NCBI RefSeq assembly: GCF_048771995.1
Contig: NC_133063.1
Coordinates: forward strand, 26,058,810 to 26,122,809
Direction of reading: 5' to 3'
Length of the DNA stretch: 64,000 nucleotides
Source: Taeniopygia guttata
Lineage: Eukaryota; Chordata; Aves; Passeriformes; Estrildidae
Shown here: positions 1 through 13,790 of the stretch, one piece after another
Layout: the number at the start of each line of letters is the position of its first letter
Numbering within the stretch: the first letter of the stretch is position 1
Translations under genes and position numbers: made by a program
Notes under the pieces: model-generated
What the model saw: the letters and a program-made list of their open reading frames with translations, nothing else
The model's database searches: none
What the model was told of the DNA's origin: nothing

Positions 1-1750
1 TACCTGTTTGGCATATCGAAAGTTTAAATTTTAAGCTTTTAAAAAGAAGTAATCTTGAAATACAGATTTTTCTTTGAGGAACTGGGAGGAAAAAATAAAC
101 ATATTAATACAAAATTTTGTACCTGTTCTATTTGTTTTTGCATTTGGTTTTGAGAACCAGTGTGAGATACAAGCCGTCTGTGCAGCATTTTAATAAAAAA
201 ACCCCAACAACTTGTTAATAAAATAATTTACCTAGATTAAAGAGTTGTAGTCATCATGCAAGAAACTTTAGAAAAATATGAAAAGGGCTGTACTGAGAAA
301 CTAGTTTTCCTAAGAAATTTGTTTTAGATTACCTTCCAAGAAGTTAAACATTTTTCCCCCTAAAATGGTTTAATAAAAAGCAAATAATACAATAGCAGTA
401 AATAGAGTTTTTGAAACATTTATCTTCATTCATATTAAATGAGAATATTTTCATGTTTTTCTTAGATGCTTAAAAGTAATATGGACATCATTTTCTTATG
501 TTAATGAAACTTTAATTTTTCAATATACTTGTATACCTCTGGAATAATTTATGTTAATGTTTATTTACTTTTGTAGAGGTAAAAGTTATTATTATTATTA
601 TTATTTGAGATGTTGGGTGCACTTTCTCAGATAATGATTCCCATTGTGAGGAGAAGAGGCTTTTCAATTTTGCATGTCAAATGTGGTATATGCTGTAAAA
701 TTTTTGATCAATATTTGATGAATATTAATTTTCAGTTAAGTCATTTTGAATGTGGAAGAAATTATTTTAGGGTTTTTTTTCGGTAGTTTGTTTGGTTGGT
801 TGGTTATTTAGTTAGTTGGGTATTTTTAGTTTTCTTTTCTGAATTTTTCAAAAGCACCACTAGCACAAATATTTAAAGAAACCTTGAAAAATGAACTTGA
901 ATATTGCAATAAAATGAATTCCAGTCTGCAAAAGTAGCACATCTATGTAGAGGAAAATATTCAGGTGCATAACTAAAAGTTTACAGAGGTAATAATTATT
1001 GATATAAGTTGTAGCATTAGAAAATAGACACTGTATTGTCTGCAATAGTCATGAGCAAATCAATACAAAATTAAGTGCTTTAAAAGTTGTTCTAATCGGA
1101 AACTATTAACTCAACAATAATTTTAGGTAATGGATGTCTGAGAATCTTGTCATTTGTTAGGGGCCAATTTGCAAAGAAGCAGGAAAATTTGTCAAACAAA
1201 TTGGCCCATAATGAATCATATGGTCTGTTTTCCTTGGATATGCAGTTGGCTTCAATCAATTTGTCCTTTGAAAAACCCCTGAGCTCCCTCAGACTAACAG
1301 TCTACTACCACTTTAGAAACTTCAGAGTTAATATTTCCTCAATAAAAATTTTATAAAATCAAAGGATGTTTCACTTCCTAATAAATATAAGTAAGCAGAT
1401 GTTGTAGAATGATTATTTAGCAGTAGTTTCTAAGGACCAATGTTTATATTCTAATATTAAACATATGAAACATCTAATATAATCTGCTTTCAGATTATAT
1501 TAGATCATAAATTAAGATTATATATTAATCTAATTAACATTATAAATTAATGTAATATAATGTGGTTTCATGGCTTACATGATGGACTAATTTGAATTGC
1601 TACTCTTTCATGTTGAGATATTTTAATATACCATGTAATATATAATTATAAAATATTGATCTATATATGAATTGTATGTTCTAATATACACAATTTGAAT
1701 ATAATATATAGAAATATATTATGTATTATTGTGTAGTTATATAGTTACAT
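1..1750. other. AT-rich unique sequence, no gene seen
   Basis: No exon, RNA gene or recognisable mobile element is visible. The stretch is strongly AT-rich, and its open frames are short and unlike any family I know. It holds a TTA trinucleotide run near 586-604, a GGTT run near 789-806, and an AT palindrome-rich tract from about 1440 to 1740 that ends at the CR1 insertion. Confidence 0.6.
1472..1505. repeat. Perfect 15-bp inverted repeat (hairpin)
   Basis: The arms at 1472-1486 and 1491-1505 are exact reverse complements around a 4-base CTTT loop. The arm is ATCTAATATAATCTG. The flanks are also AT-rich and contain shorter palindromes such as GATTA/TAATC. It could extrude as a cruciform or fold in RNA. 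I see no sign that it is a microRNA precursor, because the stem is too short. Confidence 0.85.
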
Positions 1751-1754
1751 GTAT

Positions 1755-2453
1755 TTTTGGAGGCTGGAAAGCTGCCCAGCAGAAAAGGACCCAGGGGTGC
1801 TGGCCAAGAGCAGCTGAAGGTGGGCCAGATGTGCCCAGGTGGCCAAGAAGGCCAAGGGCATCCTGGCCTATGTCAGCAGCAATGGGGCAGCAGGAGCAGG
1901 GCAGTGACCATCCCCCTGGGCTGCACAGCTGGAGTGCTGTGTCCAGTTCTGGGTCTTTCAGTGTCCTTTCAGGAAGGACATTGAGGAGCTGGAGTGTGCC
2001 CAGAGAAGGGAAAAAAGCTGGGGAAGGGTCTGGAGTACAAGTCCATTGAGGAGCAGCTGAGGGAGCTGGGGGTGTTCAGTCTGGAGGAAAGGATGTTCAG
2101 GGACCTTCTTTCTCTCTTCCATCCCAGAGAAGTGGCTGTAGTGGGGTGATGGTCGGGCTCTTCCCCCATGCAACCAGCAATAGGACAAGAAGAAAAATTC
2201 CCAAGTTGCACCTAGGGAGGTTTAGATTGGATATTAGGGAAAATCCTTCACTGGATGGGTTACCAAACACTGGAAGAGGTTGCCCATAGAAATGCTAGAG
2301 TCACCATCCTGGAAGAGTTGAAAAATCATAAAGATATGCTGCTCAGGGACATGGCTTAGTGATGAATGTGTCGGTGCTGGATTAATTTTTGGACTTGAGG
2401 ATCTTGGAAGCCTTATCCAAACGAAATGATTCTATGATTTTGTGATTATATGA
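1755..2453 (+). mobile_element. CR1 LINE, 5'-truncated 3' end
   Basis: This is the 3' part of a CR1 (chicken repeat 1) non-LTR retrotransposon. It opens with the block reading GGAGGCTGGAAAGCTG, followed by the gene-like text around AAGGCCAAGGGCATCCTGGC, both typical of the end of CR1 ORF2. It then passes through the GGATATTAGGGAAAATCCTT segment of the 3' region. It closes at 2428-2453 with the ATTCTATGATT-type tail that marks CR1 3' termini. The copy is 5'-truncated, as most CR1 copies are. The open frames of 75-106 residues inside it are remnants and not host genes. Its left edge directly abuts an AT-rich tract. Confidence 0.93.
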
Positions 2454-5400
2454 TATATAAACACTACTTTTTAGAGTTAACTAGAACATTTTCTCAGTAT
2501 TTTTTCCCCATGACCTATATTCCTCACACCAGAAAAATTTTTAGGAAGGGTTTGAAATATTTCAATCTTAACATCTCAACAGAGATAATATAGTCTACTA
2601 TTATAGACTTCAGCTTGGTCCTTGAAAACATATATCAGTGACATTTTAACATGTAAGATTCAGTATAATTTCTGTCACACTTATATGACATTAAAATGGA
2701 AATGTATGCTGCTAGTTCAACACCGAATGTAAAATTTACAACATAAATATTGTAATGGCTGCAGTCTGGAAAAACATGGAATTACATCATCACTGTGGTT
2801 TGAGCAGTTATAAAGTTCCATGGTTTTACTTTCAAAACTATCTGTATGAAAAATTGGAAGGTAGATGACAAAGTTATTTACAAAAAGTCTTCTTCATTTC
2901 TCACTGTCACAGACAGTGATGTTAGAGGAGACATCAATGTGAGAGGAGACAGAACTGACTGAATATTTCCCAGCAATTTCATAATTCAGTTTATTGTAAA
3001 TCTCATTTAAAATAATGGCATGTTCTACCTGAAATTTATCTCTTCCCCCACATCTCCATCCAAAAGACATGTATCATTATTTCCTGCTGTCTTTTCATTT
3101 AGTCCTACAGCTGAAATTTTTCTAAAAATAAAAATTACATATTTTTTTATCATATCAATTCTCTGTCTCTTGAATTATTATTATGGAATGTTCTCTTTCT
3201 TTTATTTGAAAGTACAATATTTTAATAATGCTGCAGGATGTAATTGACAACTACTGTTGTTTTTGACATTTCAGGGGAATGGATCAATATGGTAACTAGT
3301 TTCTGAAGGGAACATCTTTTAACATTTGACTGAAGTATTGTGGAAAAAACTTTTTAGTAAATAAAATATAATGACTGTATGATATTTAATAAAAAATCAC
3401 TGATTATCAAGGTAATGAGAAGACTACATCAAACTGACTTTTCTTGAATGGACAGGACAAAGAAGTTGAGGTTTTTCCTCAAATTATCATACATTTTTAA
3501 TATTTATTTTGGTTCTGATTTGGAAATCCATTTAATTTTGAGACAAGGGTTTTTTTGTAAAATACATTAGAGTGAGCAAGTTTAATTTTATGTCATAAGT
3601 CACAATGTAAAGTAAAAACATAATAAGTATAAAATTTCAAAGCAAAGAATAATTACACTTTCAATAATACATAGTATAAATATGAAGTGTAAGTATCAAA
3701 ATTTCTAAGTTCACAATTAGAAATCAAATTATGTATTTTAAATCGTCTGTCTGTGAAAACACCATGACACATTATAAAGATATTACAAAGACTGTTATAG
3801 GCAGTCTGATAATACAAGATTACATCTGTGTGGCTGAACAGCTTCATTATAACATATTAAATTAATATTTCTAATATAAAATCTAATTTTTTTAAAGACA
3901 GCTAATTCCTGCTAATCTTTTTATTTTAGAGTAAACCACACAAGGCAAAAGGGCATTCCAGGTACAAGTGCAGTAACTGTTACTTAAGATTTGCTCTGTA
4001 AGGCATGGTGACCATGTTACAATTAGTACTACACTGGATATGTGAAACACCAAGTGCTTTTATGTCTCCAGTGTCTTCCATCTTCAGAGCTTTTGTCTTC
4101 CCCTTAAAAAAAAGTTAGAATAACTACACAAAAGACTACCATATGGGGATTTTTCCTTAAGAGTCCTACCAGACCAGTCCCAAATATAATTGCTTTTGAA
4201 AATGTTAGCTGCTGTAGGAAATTGGGATTTTAATTTACTGAGGGAAATAACTACTCAACCATGCAGTGTTTCTGACATGTACTTAATCCTGGTATGATTT
4301 AGGAGGTGATAACTTTGGTTCAATAGCTGGTACACTCATTGTAATTCGCTGAAAGATGACTGGTTTGATGCATAGCAGCTGCAAGTGAAAAGGTAATTCT
4401 CTTTTGGGTGCTTCCCTAGGTTTGGGAGAGAATCCACATAGCTAAAAGGTGAAAATCTCAGAAAATGATGACTTCTCCAAAGGCAGAATGAACTTTTACA
4501 GTGTGATCTCTGCACAAAATATTTGTTGTGATAAATGTATCCAATTCCTACTCTGATAGGAGACTACCTTTGAATAGTCTTGTAGAGCTGTTTGGTGTTT
4601 GCTGCTGGCCAACGCCAGGAAATAACTTAAACTTGAAGCGTGCCATAGAATTCTACTATTTCAGCTCCAGAAGTAATAAAATACTGCAGATTTCCATGAT
4701 AACATCACTGTGAAACACGCAGTCTGGAATTTAATTATGTCTGTTATTTCTGTAGCTAGCATGGTCACATTATATACTAAATGACGTTAATGTCCAGAGT
4801 GACAGCACTGCAAATTCAATCAGATTTGTGAATGCTGTATCTCACTATTTATCACTTTTGGATTGTTTTGGTTTGGGGTTTTTTACCATAAAATCAAAAG
4901 ATGTAAACAACTGGGATTTCTTGATGAAGTTGTGTTTTAATAACTGTAGAAAATAAGCCTGAAGCTATGCATATTAAGTTATTATTACTTACAACTTACA
5001 TTGCATACCTCATGCTTTCTTGGAAATATATGCCTTGGCTTTAAATTCAATATTTGTGTTGTGTCTTAATTTTCTGCTAGATTTAGAAAAATAATTACAA
5101 AATTTGGATTTATGTACACCTGATTTTGACAAAGGGACAGATTATGTTCATACAGCAAGTTTACATTAGGTTATATCATCTGGCAGAGTGGAGTAAACCA
5201 TTAAATAGAGTTATTCTGAACTTATATTCATTTAATTGATAAGATACTTAACTGATAAGTGTATATTTAATTTTTTAAGAGACTGGGATAATTTTTTCAT
5301 TACCGATACTTTTTTCATTCTACTGAATAAATCTATGCAGTTCACCATGCATGTATCAAGAGATAGTTTACTCTTCAACTACATTGAATTTTCTCTGATT

Positions 5401-6170
5401 TTCACAACTCTAAATACATACCCAGTGTGGAAAACTCTTATACTATCTTTTAAAATATGAATCTAGTGCTTCTGAAAAGATCAATATGCCCAGAGGCTAT
5501 AATATTCTCTTTGTTCACTGAAAACACACAACCAAATGCAGGAAAGCTTTGAATTTTTGTATGGCTTCCTTGTGCAATTAAAGAAAGGTCTGAAACTACA
5601 ATCTTTAAATAGGAATATTTAATGTTCATTGAGATTTAGGAGTAAGTGATGAATCTACCAAGGAAAGTGTATTTATTTGGCCTGGATGTGTGGTAACTGT
5701 GTGGTTTATTCATTTCTGTTCAGGCTGCTGAGATGCTAATCTCATGGAAAGCATGTATGAATTACCAGTGAATTAAGTTAAATGTGAAGAATTAACTGTT
5801 GATACAGAACATCCAGTACCATGATTCAATCATTTTCTATCTATTAAAGTCTAGACATGTGGATAATCTAGGATTTTTTTAAAAGCAGAATTACAAGGAA
5901 ACTATTTTCATTATTTTATTAATGTGTGTCTGTTTAGATTCAAAGTTAAGATCCAGAAGACTTCACATTTATATGCTGTACAAACATGTGGGAAAAATAT
6001 CAATATTTTTATGTTATTTAGCAGCCTATTCTGTTTTCAGTATTTGCTTGGTATCATAAAATTATTTAGTTCAGATGGGACATTTGTTAGTGCTATCTAG
6101 CCAATGCAAAGCAGGGATAATTTTCAAGTTGGAAAATGTTATTTCTGACTTTATATAACTGAATTTTGAA
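2454..6170. other. Unique AT-rich sequence, nothing recognised
   Basis: I see no gene, RNA or clear mobile element here. Open frames on both strands are short, lack family motifs and are spaced as expected by chance in AT-rich DNA. Confidence 0.55.
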
Positions 6171-6171
6171 A

Positions 6172-6405
6172 AACATCCAAAAATGCATCCACAACCTCTC
6201 TGAGCAATGTGTCCCTGCACTTACCTGCTTTTTATGTGGAAAACTTTTCCCTTTGTTTGCACTTGGATTATTGAAGATTTTGCCTATTGTCTGTGCTCCT
6301 CTGATGGAGTTTGCCTCTGTAACACCCTACTAGAGAGCTGATAAAAAAAATCCATCTCTGATTATTCTTCTTTAGGCTTCCTCAGCATTTTAATAACTCA
6401 GATAG
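6172..6405 (-). mobile_element. Old degraded CR1 3' fragment
   Basis: On the minus strand this reads like the 3' region of an old CR1. On the plus strand one sees the order 'atccacaacctctctgagca', then a stretch like 'aaaacttttccctttg', then 'ccctactagagagctgat', then 'aggcttcctcagcatttt'. This matches the order of blocks in reverse-complement CR1 3' sequence. The copy is much more diverged than those at 1.8 kb or 49 kb, and both edges are uncertain. Similarity was judged by eye. Confidence 0.6.
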
Positions 6406-8172
6406 ATGGAAAGTACTGATCATTTAAGGTCAAAAGTAGTGAATTCTACTTGGTATCTCAGTATTTTTTAATTTAGCCTGAAAAATTCAGGTTTGTTTTC
6501 TGGTTTGAATAATTTCTTGAACTAGTACTCAGCAATACTGTAAATGTGTGTGAGGTAAAGTGGCACGATAGGAGGAGAATATATTTTCACAGCTAAAGAA
6601 ACTCTGTGGGTATTAAAGGGGATAATATTGTGCCATTTAAAAGAATTTTCTCTTGTTTCTTGATGTACCTGTAATTTTAAATTATCTTATTTACTGTTCC
6701 CATTTTAAATTAAATCTTACTTGCATAATCTGTAGAAAAAACCCCAGAAGATCTGTGATTCTAAAGATAGGACTTGTGCTGTCAGTGTTTGCACAGAGCT
6801 GCTATCCATAAATATGTGTGCAATAGATAGTCTCATTCCTTTATTCAGAGTTACAGGATATGTATTCTCTTTCTTGGTGACAGCTAACTTAATGTAGTTT
6901 CCTATTCACTGTTTTTCTTGAAGAAGATCAGTGCTGTACATCCTTCACAGAAACATCTGCTTGCATTAAACATTTCTTGCTCTTTCCCGTGACAAGTGAT
7001 TTATTGTCATGTTTGACAGTTCTTGTGTTTGTATCATGTCAATGCTGCCCAAAATCTTTTTCTTATAATTTAGTAGTGTTTGAATGCTTGTTATTTTTAC
7101 ATCCATTGCTTACCCTTTACATTACTGGCATTGTCCAAACTGGAGACTGAGCCCTTTCTTATAAGGATCTGAAATCTTTTAAGCCTGCATTAAGCATAAT
7201 CTCAGATCATCTATATGATCAAGTTACTGGTGACTGCTCATGTGTCTTTGTCCATTAGGAAATAATTGATGATGTTCCTGCTGTAGAAAAGAAAGCTGAA
7301 GATAAAATAGCTTTGCAGAGAGACTGTAAAATAAATAGGCATGTACTGCAGTAGCAGGATAATGTCTGATGTTTGCTATGTTTTCTCATAATATAAAAGT
7401 CAAAGCATATGCCATATAAAACAGCTTACTTTTACAATTTCCAGGCTTGAGTATCTCTCTCTGTGTTTTCACTAGGGGTTTGTTTTGTTTTGTTTTGTTT
7501 TTTTCTTGTATAGCTTTTAATTGCAGATATTTCCTAATCCCTGTGGTTTTTATAGGTCTAAGTGAATCTTCTACTCTTGCTTTCTATTCTCCTGCAGACA
7601 TGCATATTTTTTTGGTCTAAATCAGGTGCAAATATAGTCACACCACAATTCCAGATAAGAAAATAATCCACAGAGATGAAAGAACATTCCAGCAATAAAG
7701 ATATAAACCCCTGTTGTCTGAGCTAATGGGGATACCTTTATTCTAGCACTTTAGCCACAATGCTTCCCCTAAAGTATCTTCTTTCTTTTCCTTTAAACTT
7801 TCCTTACTTTTTTGTTTTGTAGTACTTTTTGCCCTAGATAACATTTGTAACCTTTTTTCTCTCTTCCCTTTCTCTTCTTTACCCACCATATAACCTCTGT
7901 GTTTCCATGATATTTTATATGTATATTTTTCCCTCTTTCCAATTGTATGCTCATCCTTACCATGTATAACCGAAGGGACAGCGCAAGCTGTCTTCTTGGC
8001 TTTTCTCATGTTCCCACACCAACAATTATCTACTTGTCTCCTACTTAAAACATCGTTTCCATGCATTCCTTTTTCAACTTTCCTGAAAGTGACTGCACAA
8101 AAAACCCAAACCATGTGTTTTCCTTCAGTATGTCAGGACATCTAAGAATGCTTTTCTTAAGAAGCGTGATGC

Positions 8173-8175
<3 letters not shown>

Positions 8176-8205
<30 letters not shown>
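8176..8205. repeat. Poly-T tract, 30 bases
   Basis: An uninterrupted run of 30 T residues. It could be the poly-A tail of a retroposed copy on the minus strand. However, the sequence to its right shows no reverse-complement polyadenylation signal and no matching target duplication, so I call it a simple repeat. Confidence 0.9.
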
Positions 8206-8206
<1 letters not shown>

Positions 8207-10409
8207 TGGAGTTTCACGATTGTGTTCTGTGGTATAATACACAAAATAATAAAATAGATACTACCTTCTCATTCCAGGATAGTGCCTACCCTAACAGGTT
8301 AACGTCTAATTTACTTAGTGTACTTATTTTTGTGGTTAACCTGCTCTGGATTGGGTGTGCATATGCCTCATCGGTGAGTTCAAGATATTATTTGTGGAGA
8401 AAAAGTCTGCAAGAGAGAAAAGGGTTTTCTTCTCTCAAGATAGTACTTTTAACACTAGTGAGGGTCATTCAGAATCTGAAAATACCTTCAGACCTGCTTT
8501 TTTACCACGTACAAGTTTCTCACTTGTTAAACATGTACAAGCAGTCAGCCTAATGCTCTCTTGAAAAGTTGTGAAGCAACATCTAATTGTTTGACTGTGA
8601 GGCTTATTTTTGTAATTTCTTCCTGCAATCATTGATGCCTACACCACTTACAGCTTTTCCAGAATGGGATATCACATTTGTTCTTCATTTGTCCATTTGT
8701 GAACACATAAAGCTCGGCCTGTTTTGTTTTGGCTGACAGTGGAGAGGTAGACTTGCATTAAATACTTCTGTGGATTTAAAAAGCTTATTTATTGCTGCAG
8801 GATGTGGTTGTATTTAAGCCTCATTTCTTCCTTGCAAATTGACACACTGCACCACACCATATACCTCTTAAATGTACTTTTTATGTCAGCGTGTGAGTGA
8901 ACCTTTGCTGGATTGTGCCTCAGAACACAAAGCTCAGTGACTGTTATAAGTCAGAGTCTGTACTTGTCATTTTGACAAAAATAACTAAAATGCTGTATTT
9001 TAGTTTGTGCTCAAACCGCCACAGGAAATACAGATGTACTTTTTATCTATTATCAATTCGCTTCCTTGATAATTTTATGATAATTTTACTAAGAATAAAG
9101 TGAACTGTGCAAGATGTTTTGTGGCAATGGAGGCATTGTTACCTGGGAGAGTAATTATTAACACATTTATCTTTCATTTATTTTTTCATTGTAATACTAA
9201 CGTACTGTGTTAGCATTCGCTATTCTCCTAGTAGTCTCCTCCAAGATGCTCTATTTTGCCTAAGAAATCTGAGCCTGCTTGAGTGTTGCTTAATAGGAAA
9301 TTGTTTTATTCTTTTAGATAAAGCAACAGGGAAGTCTGAGTATTTTCCACTTCTACCACATCCTTTTTGAGATAGTGAGACCAGACTGCAGAAAATACTC
9401 CTGGTGCATATCCAACATGAATTTATGTAGCAAAGCACTTATGTTCTCTACCTCCTTTGCTGATCCATTCTTGACATTTGAATTGCTTGTTTGTTCTCTT
9501 TTTTTATCTTTCATGACCACCAAACTGCTTATCAGACTACTCAGGAGAAAGGTGTTGGGGCTAATTGGGCAATTGAGAACAACTCTATCTTCACATGTAG
9601 AAATCTTCCCCCACACCACCTTCTTCCTAGGTGATATTCAATCACATTCAATTATTTTACCATTTTAGATAGATTCCTTGGTCATGCATCCATTCATCTC
9701 AGTCAGTATTCACCCCTGACCTGACAGTAAAAATTCCTGTTCCGTTCCATCCCCATTTCTTCATTACACATACAAAAATTTTTAACAGCCTGTGGAACAG
9801 ATAACCTCCCTCCATTCCAAGAACTGACCAATTTTTTTATTGCTTTGATGATTATGATGATTTGTTTGTTTGCTTATTGTTTGCTTGTTTAGCAATAATC
9901 TTCCCTTTTGTATTAAAGCTGCTTACTTTGCTAAAAAGTCAGATATTGTGATAAATGATCCACAACAGGAGGATCTTCCATGAGAATCTTCAGAGTTTCG
10001 TCTTTGAAGGCAAATGTGAATTCCTTTCAGGTCAAATTTTATGTAGTTTTACTTGGCAAAGTGTGCTAAATGAATTTAGGCTTCATCTCTGTTACCCAGG
10101 CCACTCATTTTTAGCCTCAAGATAGGTACAAAAGCCCATGCAAAAACGAAGGTTTGACATGTATATTAAACTTGAATAGTTCCTCTCTGATTTCTCTGGG
10201 ATCCCAATGCTCACCATCTTGTCTGTTTGCATTCCATCTCCTCATTTATCCCTCCACTATGTGCAAGAATTTTTGTTTACCAAAGCCAGTTTTGTATGTT
10301 CCTGACCCAAATATCTACTAGTGTTTCCAGTGCTGAACATCACAGCACCTTTATTGATACCTGTGTTGGGAATTCAGAACAGAAGACTTTTTTTCCACAT
10401 AAATTGAGG

Positions 10410-10446
10410 GAAAAAAAAAATAAAAAAAAAAAAATAAAAAAAAAAG
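10410..10446. repeat. A-rich simple repeat
   Basis: Runs of A broken by single T residues, in an otherwise ordinary AT-rich stretch. No retroposed gene body with a polyadenylation signal is evident upstream. Confidence 0.85.
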
Positions 10447-12483
10447 GAAGATGTGAATAAACAGCTGGATATTCTGACTAATCACAAAATAACTGTGAAC
10501 TCTCAGGAGGAGGTAGCCTTGAAAAACGCAAATATGATCCTAAGGTGTTGGGAGAAGAATTCTTAGAGAACAGAAAAGCATTAGAAGAGCTCCTGTTGTT
10601 TAGCCTACCAATACCAATAACCAGGCATGGATGTCATGACATCAAAGACTTAATCCTAGGGAAGAAATATATTTATACCAAAAGATAAAGGGGGTAAGCA
10701 GACTATGAATTAATTTTAGATATTATGTTAAGCTTCTCAATAATTAGTTTCTTCCATTTCTAGAGCACTCTTCCACAAGGAAGCAAATCCCTCATTTGTT
10801 TCAAAATGCAGAACATATATTAAGTATTTATGGCACCAGGGCTATGCATTAGATAATTCAGGAGGTGTATTCTGGTCAGTCCTTCCTAACATACAGTGAA
10901 GACTCAGGTATCTTCTCTGTGACAGACATATTCACAAAGGCTGTTACCTGTAATTTTGTTTTCTGTTAGCAAAGGAAGATTTGAATCAACTTTTTAAATC
11001 TAAGTATGTACAGAAGACTGTATTTGTACACTCTTCATTTTCCTATTTTGTTTTGGCAAGTGCTGTAATTTGTGACTGGGAGACTTAGGTAAACACACCA
11101 CCTGTAATAGATCTAGTCAGATGTCTCTGGTGGGAATCTCTGATAAATCTTGGCACTGTTGTTTGCACATTTTTAAGTAGTTTTGACCCAGCCTGGACAA
11201 CTGGGTTTTATAGTGGATCTTATGGGCAATCAACACACACAAAAACCTCCATAACTTATTTCTACTGCAAGTCCATTCAGTGGTGCTCTTCAGTATATAT
11301 TAACTCAAACTCTAATTGGGTAAAACAAGACAAAGCCCATTTTGATAAAAAATTGGACAGTGTATTGCCAGTTGCTTTCCTTCTCCATGGAGCATGCAAT
11401 TAGTGCTACAAAGGATTTTGACTTTTAAAATGTAAAGTTTGATAAATGAAGCTTGACAGGGTTTTATAGATAGACACTGATCTTACCCAATATCATATAT
11501 AGAGTGTGTATCAATCTTTGTATGGTAGAGTTTATTTTTTAAAGGAGCAATTAAAATTATTGGGCCCCTGCCCCTGACAGAATGCAAGACCACTAAGGCC
11601 ATTTTCTTCCAAGTTTAGTTGTCTCAATACCTGACTCGAACTAATCCTATGAGAGTGCAGCAGAAGAGATGTCATAAAGGCGCTGTCTGTTTTTCTGAAG
11701 GTCTTACTCCTGCAAGGTATTTAGTGTGTTATAAATATTAACTGAATTGTAATTGTAATAAAAATTATTTGTTATTTATAATATATTTATTTTTAATGCA
11801 TAATTTAGTATTGTTTAGCATGGATGTAATTGCTAGATTGTTGGATTGTTGCAAATATAATTCATAGTGGGCTTAAAGGATGGGATGAAACATCTGTGCT
11901 CTTGTCTTTGGATTTCTGTAATGTCTTTGCTGCTGCCATATGGTAAAATTTAAATAATAAACATGACCGTAGTATGAAAAGTACAGCATAAATTCTATGT
12001 GAATCCAATTTTTAAGTAATTTGTTAAGATTCTCATTATTTAGGTATTCTTTGACTCTGTTAGTCTGTATCTTCTTAATTGAACAGCTTCATATGACAGA
12101 AGGGAAAACAGATTTACAAGGAACAAAGCTCTCTATGCATAGCTATCACTAAATCTCTTTTAAAAAACAGATTTATCTTTTTACAATAGTCAGAAAAGAA
12201 GTCAACTTCCCTTACAACTTAATTGAAAAATTTTTTTTTGTATCTGCCAGGCTTACCTCTAAAATTGCCATATTGTGGTTTAGCAGTCTGTAGGATTGCA
12301 ATAGGCATGTTTTACCATGAGCATTTCAAGGCAGTTGTCTTGACTGAGATGAGAACTGTTTGTTTACTGTTATAAACCAAATTTTTCTTGAAGAGAATTT
12401 TATCCATAGTTTGAAAGTTGTAGAGAAGTTTAGATGTGGTAAGGCTTTGAAAATGGGGAAGTGAAAATGACAAGAAAAATTTT

Positions 12484-13790
12484 AATAGAATCATGGAATC
12501 ATAGAATGGTTTGGGTTGTCTGGGATCGTCTTAAAGATCACCTGGTTCCAACCCACTGCCATGGGCAGGAGCACTTTCCACTGGACCAGATTACTGAGAG
12601 CTCCACACAGCCTGGTCTTGAACGTTTCCACAGATGGGACTTTCATCATCAAATTTGTGAAGGGTGCACTTTTGTCTCTACCATTAATGAAGATATTAAA
12701 TAGAGCTGGTCCCAGCACAGTCCCCTGAAAGGCACCACTTGTCACTGACGTCCATCAGCGCTCTGAGCTGTTGACCACAATGCCCTGATGGAACCATCCA
12801 ACCAATTCCTTATCCATTGAACAGCCCATCCAGTCTGTCTCTCCAGTTTAGAGAGAAAGGTGTTGTGGGGAACCGTGTCAAAGGCTTTATGTAAATTCAG
12901 ATAAATGACATCTGTAACCCTTCCCTTGCCCACTGATGGAGTCATTCCATCAAAGACCACAAGATTGGTCAGGCAGGACTCACCTTTAGCACAGCTGTGC
13001 TGGGTGTCTGGAATCACCTCCCTGTCCTCCATGAGCCTTAGCAGAGTTTCTAGGAGGACCTGCTCATGATCTTCCCAGGCTGACAGTTCAGAGTTCCCAG
13101 GGTCTTTCTACCCTTTTCAAGTTGGGCACAACGTTTTCCCTTTTCAGTCACTTGGGATTTCATTTGATTGCTTTGACTTTTCAAATATCATGGAGAGTGG
13201 CTGGGCAGCTACATCAACCAGTTTCCTTGGGACTCTGGGATGAATCCTATCAGGTCCCATTCACTCAAATAGATTCAGGTTCCTCAGGTGATCGCAGACC
13301 TGATCTTTTCTTACAGGGAGCCTTTTGCTCCCCGTTCTCTGTCCTGCTGTCCATCTGCACAAGAGGTGTGAGAAGAGAGGTTTCCAGAGAAAACTGAGGC
13401 AAAAAGAATTACTGAGCAACTCAGCCTTCTCCTCACCCATTGTTACCAATTTATCAGCATTGTTTATGAGGGGGCTTACATTGTTTTTGACCTTCCTTTT
13501 GTGGGTAACACACTTGTAGAAGCCATTCCTGTTATTCCTTATAAAATGCCTTGGTTTTCCTCGGTCTAGTTGTCCACAATTGTATCTCATGTCTGTACTC
13601 TTCCCAGCTCACCTACCCTAGCTTCAGCGGTGCACTTACTTTTTCTTTAGTTTAATAAGCAGTTTCCTACTCAACCAAGCCACTCTCCTGCCTCCCTTTC
13701 CCAGTTTTTTGCTCCAGGGAATTGCTAACTTTGGTGCTCTGTGGATGGCTTCCCTAAAGTTCTGAAGCTCTGTTCCACTTGGCTATTTAG
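12484..13790 (-). mobile_element. CR1 LINE with internal deletion
   Basis: A minus-strand CR1 of about 1.3 kb. Its 3' terminus is at the left, where the plus strand reads AATAGAATCATGGAATCATAG, the complement of the CR1 tail. Going right, the plus strand carries the reverse complement of the last ~150 bases of CR1, then jumps at about 12640 into the reverse transcriptase palm region. From there it runs without obvious large gaps into the earlier part of ORF2. The roughly 1 kb that normally separates the RT catalytic box from the 3' end is missing. The 5' boundary near 13790 is approximate, and no target duplication was found. Confidence 0.9.
12642..13590 (-). pseudogene. CR1 ORF2 reverse transcriptase remnant
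   Basis: Broken coding sequence of the CR1 polymerase, which copies the element's RNA into DNA at the insertion site. In order along the minus strand: the segment before the palm (13590-13261, one open frame); the palm motif block with '[17 protein letters not shown]' and 'WIRNWLDG' (frame 13032-12742); the 'QGTVLGPALFNIFIN' block just downstream; and a remnant of the catalytic F-A-D-D box at 12644-12655. That last box reads F-D-D with the alanine codon lost. The frames are interrupted by frameshifts, and the thumb and C-terminal regions are absent because of the internal deletion, so the copy is dead. Confidence 0.88.

Larger units (their letters stand above)
6406..12483. other. Unique sequence with simple repeats, no gene seen
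   Basis: No exon or RNA gene can be supported. Visible simple repeats are a TTTTG run near 7481-7505, a 30-base poly-T at 8176-8205 and an A-rich run near 10410-10446. The frames at 7743-8114(-), 8206-8553(+) and 9353-9668 have no recognisable motif and sit beside low-complexity sequence. Confidence 0.55.

Noticed and set aside
8176..8205. Poly-T as the tail of a minus-strand processed pseudogene
   Set aside because: No complementary polyadenylation signal, gene body or target duplication was found to its right.
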